Assembly (NCBI GenBank): GCA_024195265.1
Contig: JAJLRJ010000002.1
Span: 53,223,907-53,287,906, forward strand
Reading direction: 5' to 3'
Length of the DNA: 64,000 nt
From: Dendrophyllia cribrosa
Lineage: Eukaryota > Cnidaria > Anthozoa > Scleractinia > Dendrophylliidae
Shown here: positions 15,501-24,423 of the stretch, piece after piece
How the letters are laid out: each line of letters begins with the position of its first letter
How positions within the stretch are numbered: the first letter of the stretch is position 1
Notes under the pieces: generated by a model
Database searches by the model: none
Told to the model about the DNA's origin: nothing
What the model saw: the letters and a program-made list of their open reading frames with translations, nothing else
Translations under genes and position numbers: made by a program

Positions 15501-16813
15501 AAGATTACTATAAAAGCTTAACATTCATATAACTTTGCAAGTCTACTGGACTTATTTATAAATAAGATGAAATTAGGTTTATTTTAATCATATCAATCAC
15601 AGCTTCACAACAAAGTTTCTTTGCTTTAAAGCTTTAAATAAATTTAAGCCTAACTCAACTGCAGAGCTGAGCTTGCGAACTGTGCAGAGAGCACAAACAC
15701 GATCATTTAGTTTCAGCTTCATATCACTCTTAAGGTAATTCCCTCGAAAAGGATCTTATACTGAACTTTTTTTGAAACTTGGTACGATTGATAACCATGC
15801 ATTGTAAAGCGCCATTGAGCTCACGGAAATGGCGCTATATAAATTTTTCTTTTATTATTATTCAAAAAATGCAATAAAAAGAGAGCGTCACTGTGCTTGT
15901 TTTTACACTGTACTTTCGTTATTTATAGCGACTTTTTATAATTGCGCGAGGAATGTTCGAAACTCAAACGTCGAGAAAGGGATTGTTATTACCTGCAGAA
16001 ACTATCATAACTATTGAAATTTTAACATTAATTTATTTGATTATACATTATTCTTTCAGGAAAGTCATTTCGAATTGCTCGGTCTAACTAATTTTGCAAG
16101 GAAATCGGACCACTTCGGCAACACCACATACTCCTCATTGGCTCCAAATACAGAGTTTCACGCGATTAACACAGAATTAATACAAGTTCTACCACTAAAC
16201 TTTTTTCCTGCTTAAAATATGTTTTTTATAGTCCTGTAACGAGTAAATTACATTAATAAAAAATAGGGGTCACCGTGCTCGTTTAGGAGAAAACAATCTC
16301 TTATTCGTTTGGCCAACTTATCCTCAAAGGAAACCTTCTCGGTTCGGACTGTGCGCGCGCTAATGACACAAGAAATTATGCGCAGTACGTGATGTGCAAT
16401 GCAATGCTATTAAAGGAATGACCTTAAAAACAGTGGACCTAATAAGCTTGTACACCCAGCGAAGTTCAATTTCCAGCAATTTTCGCAAACTGGCAAAACT
16501 GAACTGCAGAATACCCTGCCACTTATTTGCATCTCGTTGAATAACAAAAGTGCCTGTTGTGTTATGCCTCGTTCTACAAAGCACTTCGACACAGGTCAGG
16601 AGTGGCAGGGTAAGGCAGCTTATGTTTCTGCAGCTACAAGCTGTCATGTCAGAGCTTGTGTATTAAAGTGAGCATAGAAATCCCCTAGGTATAAGCTTAC
16701 TGCTTTCAGTTATTTTACTTGGCCAAGGTAGTAGGTAAAACATAATATTTGTTAAAATATAACACGAATAAGGCTACATACGGCGATTCTGAAGAATTTT
16801 CCTCAACCTCCAT
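581..16813 (-). CDS. UBA3: UBA3, NEDD8-activating enzyme E1 catalytic subunit, 18 exons
   Basis: UBA3 pairs with NAE1 (APPBP1) to adenylate NEDD8, carry it on a thioester cysteine and pass it to UBC12 for cullin neddylation. Exons read from splice sites and homology (minus strand): 16813-16782, 14239-14131, 13609-13529, 12970-12888, 12153-12073, 11459-11416, 11267-11203, 10481-10403, 9648-9569, 8940-8838, 8656-8543, 5349-5296, 4663-4627, 3617-3536, 3075-2975, 2270-2207, 1933-1879, 678-581. All introns are GT-AG with consistent phase. The exons total 1362 nt, or 453 residues plus stop (human protein about 463). Visible motifs are the ATP loop [10 protein letters not shown], the [14 protein letters not shown] strand, the catalytic cysteine in [16 protein letters not shown], and the UFD-type C terminus ([19 protein letters not shown]). 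The start is the only in-frame ATG in exon 1. Read upstream, the frame gives KKRR, as in the human N terminus, so a longer N terminus is possible. Confidence 0.95.
910..1029. repeat. Short foldback MITE in the last UBA3 intron
   Basis: TAGGCCTTTATCAC near 910 is repeated inverted near 1015-1029 (GTGATAAAGGCCTA), with partly palindromic arms containing GGCGG/CCGCC. It lies between UBA3 exons 17 and 18. No coding content. Confidence 0.6.
1262..1720. repeat. Foldback element with arms of ~130 bp in a UBA3 intron
   Basis: The left arm begins TTGAAGGCTTTCCTGCAAAA and contains GGCAGACTGACTTGACG and AAATCAGC-type segments. The inverted counterpart runs 1495-1720 and ends in GCAGGAAAGCCTTCAA. Short A-rich and T-rich runs lie inside. 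Open frames here are by-products of the palindrome. Confidence 0.6.
2521..2913. mobile_element. hAT-like MITE (CAGGGCTCGAA termini)
   Basis: The ends are CAGGGCTCGAA (2521) and TTCGAGCCCTG (to 2913). A TTATC repeat flanks both sides (2516-2520 and 2914-2918), consistent with at least a partial target-site duplication. CAGGG termini are typical of hAT elements. A diverged, rearranged copy of the interior lies at about 45090-45320. It sits in the UBA3 intron between exons 15 and 16. Confidence 0.6.
3790..4065. mobile_element. SINE-like repeat interrupted by a MITE
   Basis: The outer sequence (ATTTATACACCTGG ... GTGGAGAGAGACAATGTGGA ... GTAAAGTTTTCTGTCTAAG) matches the repeat at 31860-32070. 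It is split at the CACCTGG/GTGGAG junction by an insert of about 120 bp (roughly 3815-3934) whose ends form an inverted repeat, GTTGTTCAAAAG/CTTTTGAACAAC. A related fragment lies at 4440-4560 (GGATGGGATGCTAGTCCATCG). Confidence 0.6.
5103..5262. repeat. Palindromic MITE, TGTTGTGGTT family, copy 1
   Basis: A near-complete hairpin of about 160 bp: TGTTGTGGTTTAATTTTTG at the left and CAAAGAAAAAAATTGAACCACAACA-like sequence at the right, with TTTGAAAATT and CCTTTGTCT arms between. Sister copies are at 14296-14454 and 26522-26650. It lies just past UBA3 exon 12 in the transcribed direction. Confidence 0.7.
5599..8268. mobile_element. Host MITE (TATTCTTGGTTTTCAC ends) split by a nested element
   Basis: TATTCTTGGTTTTCAC at 5599 is inverted at the right end (GTGAAAACCAAGAATA, to 8268). 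Without the nested insert (5916-8055) the element is about 0.53 kb. It aligns throughout with the uninterrupted copy at 28496-28972. The whole structure is in UBA3 intron 11, the largest after intron 1. Confidence 0.75.
5916..8055. mobile_element. piggyBac-type non-autonomous element, 2140 bp, TTAA target site
   Basis: Both ends carry a perfect 15-bp inverted repeat, GGACGGTGCCACCTA. Each is flanked by TTAA (5912-5915 and 8056-8059), where the uninterrupted host copy at 28.8 kb has one TAATTAAG site. TTAA duplication is the hallmark of piggyBac-superfamily insertion. No open frame inside exceeds about 100 codons and none resembles a transposase, so it appears non-autonomous. The superfamily call rests on the TTAA site, not on a protein. 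Confidence 0.75.
9124..9148. repeat. C25 homopolymer in a UBA3 intron
   Basis: An uninterrupted run of 25 C on the plus strand, G on the UBA3 transcript, in the intron between exons 9 and 10. It follows CATTCACC. Run length may vary or be misassembled. Confidence 0.9.
9205..9540. repeat. Dispersed repeat (GAAGTGGTTATAA family)
   Basis: GAAGTGGTTATAAGAAGTAT followed by GTGTAGGGGTAGGGGG and, about 75 bp on, AATAGAGATGAGAG. The same order of blocks is seen at 45900-46110. Low coding potential, intronic in UBA3. Confidence 0.5.
10582..10731. repeat. MITE with TGGTTTTCAC termini
   Basis: An inverted repeat pairs TGGTTTTCACTCACGTGA with GTGACGTAACGTGAAAACCA, with GCCATGTTGGTGCAC-type inner arms. 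It belongs to the same class as the outer element at 19040-19401. Intronic in UBA3. Confidence 0.6.
14296..14454. repeat. Palindromic MITE, TGTTGTGGTT family, copy 2
   Basis: Hairpin of about 159 bp closely matching 5103-5262 (TGTTGTGGTTCAAATTTTT at the left, GTGAACCACAACA at the right). It lies in the large first intron of UBA3, near exon 2. Confidence 0.7.
15780..15865 (+). repeat. Retroposon 3'-end remnant with ATT tail
   Basis: TTGTAAAGCGCCATTGAGC followed by GGAAATGGCGCTATATAAAT and TTATTATTATTC resembles the 3' ends of animal non-LTR retroposons and SINEs with (ATT)n tails. Only the tail is present. Intron 1 of UBA3. Confidence 0.5.
16400..16620. repeat. Dispersed repeat shared with 34.2 kb
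   Basis: TGCAGAATACCCTGCCACTT followed by ATTTGCATCTCGTTGAATAA and CAAAAGTGCC matches the reverse complement of 34250-34310. Open frames on the minus strand here are repeat-derived. Confidence 0.5.
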
Positions 16814-17133
16814 GCTTGCCAGTCGGCGCTTCTTGCAGGCAAGGAAAAAGCTATGCAGCCGCGCTCGCGAACCCAGCCAACTTAGGGACCGAGCCTTTCG
16901 AAGGGGAAACCAAAACTTTGAATGACGCCCGAACTAAAAATATATTTTATTAGAATTCTTTTGAATTATTGAGCTGAAATATGTAATAGTCAGAAATAAT
17001 TCTGCAAAATCAGCGCTTCTACACGCTTTAAATTTGTGCTGTCCACAAGAAAAGTAGTGTGATCTATCAACTGCAAGAAGCCCGCAAGGAAGAAGGTTGT
17101 CCACCGAGTTTCGAACAGTTCAGAAAAATTATC
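16814..17133. promoter_or_regulatory. Putative bidirectional promoter, UBA3 / sirtuin A
   Basis: About 320 bp separates the minus-strand UBA3 start from the first usable plus-strand ATG of the sirtuin A gene. The UBA3-proximal part is richer in GC and CpG (GCCGCGCTCGCGAACCCAGC) than the surrounding sequence. No TATA box is evident next to either start. Head-to-head spacing is the only evidence for shared control. Confidence 0.45.
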
Positions 17134-17549
17134 ATGGCTTTTTCAAACCTCCAAGGGATGTTCAAGTTAGCTCAAAGACCAGTTCACACGATTAACAATA
17201 GGAAAGGGGAAGATTTCGAGCTGAAAACGGACGCAAAAGGAGCTCTGTTGTTTTTGAAGGAGTGCACAGATTGTCATGCCAGCTTGTTCGAGAAAGCTGC
17301 GAAGGTTCTCGTCGAAGACTGCAACAACTTGGTTCTGGACATAAAATCTACTCTGATTACAGGTTTACTCGAACTTGTGTCGTGCAAAAAGGTTGTGCTG
17401 AATTTACTTGAAGGTGGTCAGGTAAGAGTGAAAGTAAAAAGTGCCAAAGAAAAAATAAATAAATCCGCGGAGTTGACAACCATTTTGTCATGCAAGCAAG
17501 CACTGCAGTAATTTTTTTGGGCGTGGTGTGGCTGGTGTGAAGGGAGGGG

Positions 17550-17581
<32 letters not shown>

Positions 17582-17975
17582 TAATTGGATTAGGGAGAAG
17601 TGAAATGGACACAACTAAAATATTACTTCGTTTATTCGCATACTTGTCATCATTCTGAATGGCCATCTTGGATCTGCCATTTTGGATTGCCATCATGTTA
17701 GAAAATTGCCAAAATTGAGTCACAATCAAAGGAAAAATGCCAAAATAATCTTAAATTGTAACATTTACTACTGACAATAAAGTTACAGTGTGCTGGCCTT
17801 ACTGTGAGCACCCAACAAACTTTTTTACAAGTTAGCCAATTAGAGAGCACAAATTGAATTGACGAGCACGCCTCCTCACAAAGTTGATCACAATCAAATC
17901 AATCTTGTCAGCGACAATATTGTTGACTTATTCTCATTTTGAACTCCATTTTCTTCGGGACGAGAGGCATTTTAG

Positions 17976-18014
<39 letters not shown>

Positions 18015-21000
18015 TTATTTCTAACCCCCAACCCCCAGACAATGTTGTGTATCGTTTAGTCAGGTCTACAACATTGGATGGGGGGACGGGGGTTAATGTG
18101 GCAGAGTGTAGTGAATGGAAAGATACAGTGATAAATATGGCACGAAAACCGTTTTTTGTCACCTACTGTAGTTTCAAAATACAAAGATTTTATTCACTGC
18201 ATTGCTTCACATGGATCTGCAGTTACAAGAAATTATAAGAATTAGCTGGTGATATTGTGAAAACTTGTAAAAAAAGTACTTTTATTTAAGCAAAAATTTA
18301 AAATTTGGGTAATAACATGCTTGCCATAGAAATGTCAAATGTCATGAACAAAACTTGTTCCCCGATACATAAAATAATTACAGAAAAAGTCAAAGTTTGG
18401 TGGTTATTGGTTAAATGCTTGTTATTTAGTTAGTTATAAACGTTCGCCCCCCTCCCCTCTCCCGGTCTGTACAGTATTTTATAACCAACAGACATTTTAT
18501 TTTGCTTGCAGATCCCAACCATAATGGCCGACAGTACAACTGATCTGACCATAAACTTGCTGCAACATTCACAGTTTGAGTCTCTTTATCTTCACCAGTC
18601 AAGCAATGTTGAAGTTTGCCTACTTGGAGAAGGTCCCGCCAAGCATCCAGTATCTTTCCCAGAGGGTGTTTCTCAACACTTTCAGTTCTTAGTTCATTGG
18701 GAGAAAGAGGAGGAAACCCAAAAGCTTGTTTGCGAGAGAGTTGTGAGGGAAGGAGTATTTCCCACTACAGAACGGAAGCTGAAGGAAGACCGAGAAAGGA
18801 CAGAAAGAGACATGGAGAAGATGGCAGCAGCTCTTGTTGATGGTATCAAGATCACACCCAAGGGGCAACAAAAACAAAAACCAAGCACTGGAAAGGAGGG
18901 TGATTCTTCAGGTACTCCTTGAGAGTGAAGCACCCAACAAAGTACTAGTAAAATGACTCACTAGTATTTAAAATAATTCTCTTTTAAGAGCATTGTATTT
19001 TGGGGGGCAATTTTTTCTTTCTCTAAAGAGTAACTGCAATAGGTGGTTTTCATGTTACGTCATCGCCGCCATGCTGGTGGACATAAACAATAGTTCTCTC
19101 ATTAGCTCCTTTTGTTTGCCACCAGCATTTGTTCGTTTCACTATTGTTACAGTGCTGCTACAGTTACCGGGGCCACCTCGACAAAGTTAACCAATCACAA
19201 AGCAGAACGGGAACAATAGATTCCAAAATTCTAAAGTTAAAATGTCATTGTTCTGTACTTGACATTTCATTATTCAAGTCGCAAATTTTAAAGTATATTG
19301 TTCCCGTTCCGTTTTGTGATTGGTTAACTTTGTCTAGGTGGCCCCGGTAACAGTAGCAGCACTGTATCTATGTCTCTAGAGATTGATTGCAAACCACCTA
19401 TAGAAAATTTTATATATCACCACCTATTTGTATGTCTATTTGCACTTCTCCCATTCAGTAAAGAAAATATGATACAGGTTCTTGGGTGGTTGTTCAAAGC
19501 CTGAGTAAGCTTATAATCCAAACATTGTTTTGCCACAAACTTCAGTTTCAACTTTGACCTTTCTTTATGTTAGCTCCTTTATTTTTGAAAGATCTTTAAG
19601 AAAAGAAATTAAATCATTGGATAACTTTGGATTAGCATCAATCAGTTTTTGAACTGTACCATATCTAGAAAAAATAAATACTTTTTATAAGCATAACAAT
19701 ATTGAGTAATAAGTATTGTAGAGTAAATAAAACTGTGATTTAAAAAAAAAACATATGATTATTAATGATTTGGTTTGCAGATAATAATTTATTATAATTT
19801 ATAATAATATGGCTGATTCATTAAATATAATTTTGAATATGTGACATATCAAGTGTGTTGTTGGCCTTACTCTCCCCCACTTTCCCATTCTGGTCTTTCT
19901 CCTCAATGAGGTATAAGTATGCTTAGATTATTACACCAGGATGAGTTTAACTGGTGATTGTGCCGAAGTCTGTAAAATAATAATAGAAATATTATTCTCA
20001 AAAGTATTAATCATGATTATGGAAAGACATGTTTATCATGGTATGACATTTCATATCAAGAAACTGGGTTAAGCTCTGGCAGCTGTGGATCACTTCATGA
20101 TCAGCTACTGAAGACCAAGTACCTTTCCTCTCTGATTAGTTTGAGTAATTATTCTGTTTTTCATTGCATAGGTTCTGCTCAAGCAAAACCTCCCTCAGTG
20201 AAACCCCAAAATGATGCCCCTAAACCATCCCCTACTGGAAGGAATTATCCCAACATTGACCAGGAAGATGAGAAAAAAGAATTCTTTGACACTGACGTAG
20301 AACTGGAGAAAAAGATTGACCTTCTAGCAAAATGGGTGAAAGAGAGCAAGCACTGCGTCATGTTCACGGGTGCTGGCATAAGCACAAGCACTGGGATCCC
20401 TGACTTTCGTAGCGGCATGAACACTGTGCTTAAGACAGGCCCTGGTGTGTGGGAGTTACAAGCTAAGGGTGTTGCTCGCAAACCAGGAGCAAACTTTCTT
20501 GGCAACATGTTAAAAGCGATACCCTCATCCGCTCACATGGCCATAGTACAGCTACACAAGCAGGGAATGGTCAAGTTTACAGTGAGCCAAAATGTTGATG
20601 GACTCCACTTGCGCAGCGGAATCCCCAGTAATGAACTTGCTGAACTTCATGGGAATACCAACTTGGAGAAGTGCACCACATGTGGTGCTAAGTATTTAAG
20701 AGACTTTAATGTTCGCACTGCCAGGAAAGTTCATGATCACCAGACTGGAAGATTCTGTGATAATCCCAAGTGCCATGGGCCACTGGTGGACTCCATAATA
20801 AACTTTGGGGAAAGTCTTCCAACTTTCGAGCTAGAAGAGTCTTATCGACAAGCAGAGAAGTCAGACTTGATCATTGTGCTTGGTTCCAGCCTTCGAGTTA
20901 ATCCTGCTGCAGATATTCCAGCCGTTGCCGTCCGTCGCAAGCAGAAGTTGGTTATCTGCAATCTGCAAAAGACACCTCTAAGTCCTCACAGTTCCCTTGA

Positions 21001-21127
21001 GATACACAGCCAGATAGATCCCGTAATGAAAGGACTTTTGAAGAGGTTTGGTTTGGAGACCCCACCATTCAAAGTGCAGCGACGCTTTGCTGTTGATGCA
21101 AGCCACAATAATATCCTGATACAGTGA
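17134..21127 (+). CDS. Sirtuin A: novel N-terminal region fused to a class IV-like sirtuin core, 3 exons
   Basis: Exons are 17134-17421, 18512-18911 and 20172-21127, with GT-AG junctions and matching phases (0, then 1), giving 547 residues to the TGA. The start is an ATG in good Kozak context (ATCATGG). The frame is open upstream to 17032 without another ATG, so an upstream exon is possible. Residues 1 to ~229 match no family I recognise; they are followed by a low-complexity Lys/Pro linker. The sirtuin core (~residues 270-530) shows GAGISTSTGIPDFRSG, SQNVDGLH, catalytic His in ELHGNT, a CxxC ... CxxxxC zinc site (CTTC, CDNPKC) and GSSLRVNPAADIP. Sirtuins use NAD+ to remove acyl groups from lysines or transfer ADP-ribose. 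GVWE after an extra MNTVLKTGP insert suggests relatedness to SIRT6/7. Exon 3 has no in-frame ATG before the core, so it needs the upstream exons. The TGA at 21125 is followed by conserved coding sequence (next entry). Confidence 0.82.
17553..17581. repeat. G29 homopolymer in sirtuin A intron 1
   Basis: An uninterrupted run of 29 G, preceded by GAAGGGAGGGGGGA. It starts 131 nt past the exon 1 donor. A C39 run lies 395 nt downstream (17976-18014). Confidence 0.9.
17976..18014. repeat. C39 homopolymer in sirtuin A intron 1
   Basis: Thirty-nine consecutive C, the longest homopolymer in the window, followed by TTATTTCTAACCCCCAACCC. Complementary to the G29 run upstream on the same transcript. Confidence 0.9.
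19040..19401. mobile_element. MITE with AGGTGGTTTTC ends, host of a nested element
   Basis: AGGTGGTTTTCATGTTACGT at the left and GATTGCAAACCACCTA at the right. Most of its interior is the nested element at 19150-19364. It lies in sirtuin A intron 2. Confidence 0.55.
19150..19364. mobile_element. Tc1/mariner-type MITE, 215 bp, copy 1
   Basis: CAGTGCTGCTACAGTTACCG at the left pairs with CGGTAACAGTAGCAGCACTG at the right, both flanked by TA (19148-19149 and 19365-19366). The arms extend about 70 bp and include AACCAATCACAAA/TTTGTGATTGGTT. A second copy of exactly the same length is at 56884-57098. TA duplication points to Tc1/mariner mobilisation. Confidence 0.75.
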
Positions 21128-21445
21128 CTTGACCTGGTGTGCGACACCTCATATTCGTTCTTCAAGCACGTGTCTGTACGTGCATCTCAGGAAGCCAAGG
21201 AATCCAAGAAAGTCATTGACAAGAAAATTCTTTCTAAGGAACCTTTGGCAATGCATTTTAAAAGACGTATCAGCATCTCGGAGGATAACCCATTGATTGT
21301 AGACATAGAGTTGGGTTATCATGGCCATTATGGTGAGCCAAACATGTCATTCAGCGATTCTATAAAATGTCCGGGGAAGACCATATTTTGTGCAGAGTAT
21401 GACCTCACTACTGGTCAGTGGTCACTTAAAAAATGCACAGAATAA
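21125..21445 (+). CDS. Sirtuin A C-terminal extension after an in-frame TGA (readthrough or recent truncation)
   Basis: Immediately after the TGA (21125-21127, context CAG TGA CTT) the same frame stays open for 105 codons to a TAA at 21443-21445. The translation aligns with the C-terminal extension of sirtuin B: YSFFKH against YSFIKG, DNPLIVDIELGYHGHYGEP against ENPLPVDLTVAFHGHYGEP, and a final acidic/Trp segment (TTGQWSLKKC against EAGEWKVEKQ). The TGA aligns with a glycine (GGA) in B, one base away. UGA followed by C is a known weak stop context. It could be a regulated readthrough product, a recent nonsense allele, or a sequence error. With readthrough the protein would be 653 residues. 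Confidence 0.6.
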
Positions 21446-22860
21446 TAATTTCAAGAACCTTAATTATTTCGCATGAATGTAAAATAACATTTTTTAAAGC
21501 ATTTTGCATTTACACTCTGATCTGTCACCAGACACTGGTGGGTAGCAAAAGCATTTTGTGGTTGAGAGCTATTTTCAAATTCAGTATTCTATAGAAAGAC
21601 GAATTATTTTTTATCCTACAAACCAGCCCAAATTATTTTGTCTTTTTCTCGTCGTTTTTCACTTTTAGTTTTCAAAATAACAAAAAGCTAAATATTTTTT
21701 GGTTTAGATGTCAATGGGTTACTTAATAACCCTGTATATCATTTTCAGTTAATTTGAATCCTGTGAAGCTCTCACTAATATAATTTGTATTTTGAAGTAG
21801 GCGGTGATATGGAAGAAAGTGGCCAGGAATTTTTTTATTTGGTTTCCAGTGTTGTCAACGTTTTGTTTTGCTATCAAAGTAGGCGAGGCTCAATCTCGTA
21901 AAATCTAGGCGGGGAAAATCCCTTAACATATTGACAGCCTTGGGAATCACTTAAAAAGTTATTAATATTAGGAGATCTGGAAAGAACATATACTCAAGAT
22001 AAATACCTGTAAGTTAAATGTGGTGCAGTGTGCACCATATGTTGTTGTATCATTGTATTTACTCATTGGTGTAAAGTTTATCAAGTTATTAAAATCCATC
22101 ATTTTGGAAAAAAAGGCTTGTGTTTAAGGATCTGAGACTTAAAGACCAGCTCCAGTTCCTCATTCAAAACATAGTTTTACTTGATACTGTGAAATCCAGG
22201 GTTTTTTTGGCTGGGAAGCAAAACATATTGTGATCAACAAGTGTTGGTGCAAATTTTTGTAAAGAATTGCTGTTCAGGGCTGTTGGAGGTTAGGGTTCAA
22301 ACCAACAAACGTTTTGTGGGAAGGTATGGTGTTTTCTGGAATAACACATTCCCCAATGTGTCATTAAGAATGCTTATCATCATGAAGTAATTAAATATTG
22401 TTAATGAACATAACATGTCAGCTCTAAGCACGTTTTTTAACGCTACAAGTTTTGCAAACAATGTGAGGTATAATAAACGCCATCAGTATTTTTATATGAT
22501 TTTGCTTTAACATTCCCACTGCACTCTTTGTTTTTTGCTTTTTATACGGGCCATAAAGGTAATTTTATGGCCATAAAGGCCATTTCAAAACATTTTATGT
22601 TAATGCCCATAATTTTAATATGTCAACAAAATAAAAATCATTTTTATGGCAAAAAAAGATAATAAGATGCCATCAGCCACAGTCAACCATAGTCTATTTA
22701 TAGATTCACCCCAGTCCCCCATCCCATTTTGCCCGGATCTGTGATTTGCTGAGCTGTCCACTGTCAAAATTAAGGGACAACATTGCATAGCAACAACTTG
22801 CTGAGTCAATTTTTCGAAAAGTTCTGCCACAACGAAGGTAGGTTAATCCGTCAGTTCTAG
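21446..22860. other. Sirtuin intergenic stretch, no gene seen
   Basis: AT-rich sequence after sirtuin A, probably including its 3' UTR. About 22200-22420 resembles the repeat material at 14455-14700 (TTTCTGGAATAACACA, GGAACCACACA). A consensus donor AAG|GTAGGT at 22837/22838 could end a noncoding first exon of sirtuin B, but nothing else supports that. Confidence 0.4.
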
Positions 22861-22888
22861 CTAGTTAATTTTAATGTTTTTTTTTTTT

Positions 22889-22911
22889 GTGTGTGTGTGT
22901 GTGTGTGTGTG
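22889..22911. repeat. (GT)n microsatellite
   Basis: About eleven GT dinucleotides following a T-rich run. Confidence 0.9.
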
Positions 22912-22989
22912 AGTTAAATCGAGCGAAATATTTCAGCTTCAAATACTAACGATCGATTGGCCGCAAGTTTAAAATTTACCAACGTTACG

Positions 22990-23430
22990 GCGATTATTTA
23001 AGCTTAAGCTTAAGCTTATATTGCGTTAACTAAAGAATATTATTCAGTATTTTAATAAATATTTGTTATTGTAGATACTTACCTGATTGCTGCCAGCAAA
23101 GATAAAGCTAAGCTAGTTGTATCAAAAACCCATCAAAACAAGGTTGATAACAGATGGAATTTAAGCTTAAGCTTATACATGTTAGCTAAAGTCTTAAGCT
23201 TAATATGTAAGCTATTAAGCTTATATCGTTTCTTTTTAAAACTGACACAGTGTATCCTTCGTTACCCTTGCTACGTAGCCTTAGATCCTTCCTAAGGTAT
23301 TAAAACTAACGACTATTTCGATAATAATTACTGGCTTTGTAGATCGATCTTCGTACCTCGATTCCCCTGCTCCTCGACCGTCTTTGATCGCGACACGTGT
23401 GGAAAATGCTTAAGACTTAAGCTCAATCGC
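22990..23430. repeat. Cluster of AAGCTTAAGCTT palindromes
   Basis: TTAAGCTTAAGCTTAAGCTT near 22999, TTAAGCTTAAGCTTATAC near 23160, and dispersed TTAAGCTTAA, TATTAAGCTTATAT and CTTAAGACTTAAGC up to 23420. Overlapping self-complementary units are concentrated in about 430 bp upstream of sirtuin B. No coding frame. Confidence 0.6.
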
Positions 23431-23767
23431 ACCTTGGAACAATATAGACCTAAAGAACACATTTTAAGGCTTTTTCAATGTTATTTGTCGCTTAAACTGC
23501 TTCAAAATGGTGTTCAAATGGGGGCAATGAACAACAAATACAGTATTTTCATTCAGGAAGCTACAGGCTTTTTTGTGTCAAATATCAAAAGCGCGCGAAA
23601 ATAAGAGTTTGGCGCGAGGAGCCTTGGCGTGAGAGGTCAGGTAAGGGAAGAAACCCTTCCACCGTGGTCAAACGTCCATGGCGTTTTTCGTTTTATTTAG
23701 TGGGATATTATTTAATATTAAATGGAAATATGGGCAAGGATGTATATAAAAAAATTAGTTGGTGTAA

Positions 23768-24423
23768 TGCATGGTTCAATTCCTACAGTTACCATCCCCC
23801 CCCCCCGGGCACACCCCCGGGGATTTGCCATTTTTTCTTTACTTGGCGTCCTAATCCCCACCCCCGGGCACAAAGAAAGAGGTAATTCCCCACCCCCGGG
23901 ACACTCAACAGCAAACTGCACCGTTTCTCAAGAAGACAGACATATTTATTATAAATCCACCGAACAGTTTACAAAATAGACATGGACTGGACTAGACTCG
24001 TATGGTTACAAAGATCAGGAAGCATCTCTCCCATTGTTTTTCTTCCTTGCTCACGTTTCTTTGGCTTTTATCGCTTTTCTCTTGCGGTTGTTTCGTGTAC
24101 TGAGGATGTGTTCTTCCCAACACTTCACATCATCCACTGACAGGCTTTAACTTTGCCAAATTGTTTTCTTCCAGCCAATTACTAACAAATTATAAGGATT
24201 TCCCAGCAAAGAAATTCACTTGTTGAGTCATGTCGTCCGCCATGTGCTTTGACGAAATTTTCGCCCCATAATTCCTTGCTCACCTAGATTATCCCCACCC
24301 ACTACCCCCGGGACAAGACTGCTTGCAAAATTCCCCACCCCCGGGCCACAAGGGCCGACTTTGTCCCGGGGGTTGCCCGGGGGGGGGGGGGGGGGATGGT
24401 AACTGTAGGAATTGAACCATGCA
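23768..24423. mobile_element. Foldback element, 656 bp, TGCATGGTTCAATTCC termini ending in C/G runs
   Basis: The ends TGCATGGTTCAATTCCTACA and TGTAGGAATTGAACCATGCA are perfect inverted repeats. They continue inward through GTTACCATCCCC into runs of C (left) and G (right, 17 G), then CCCGGGCAC-rich arms. The interior (24010-24290) is ordinary AT-rich DNA. No transposase frame. Confidence 0.7.

Noticed and set aside
23771..23785. GGTTCAATTCC, resembling a tRNA B box
   Set aside because: It is part of the terminal inverted repeat of the 656-bp foldback; no A box or cloverleaf fits around it.
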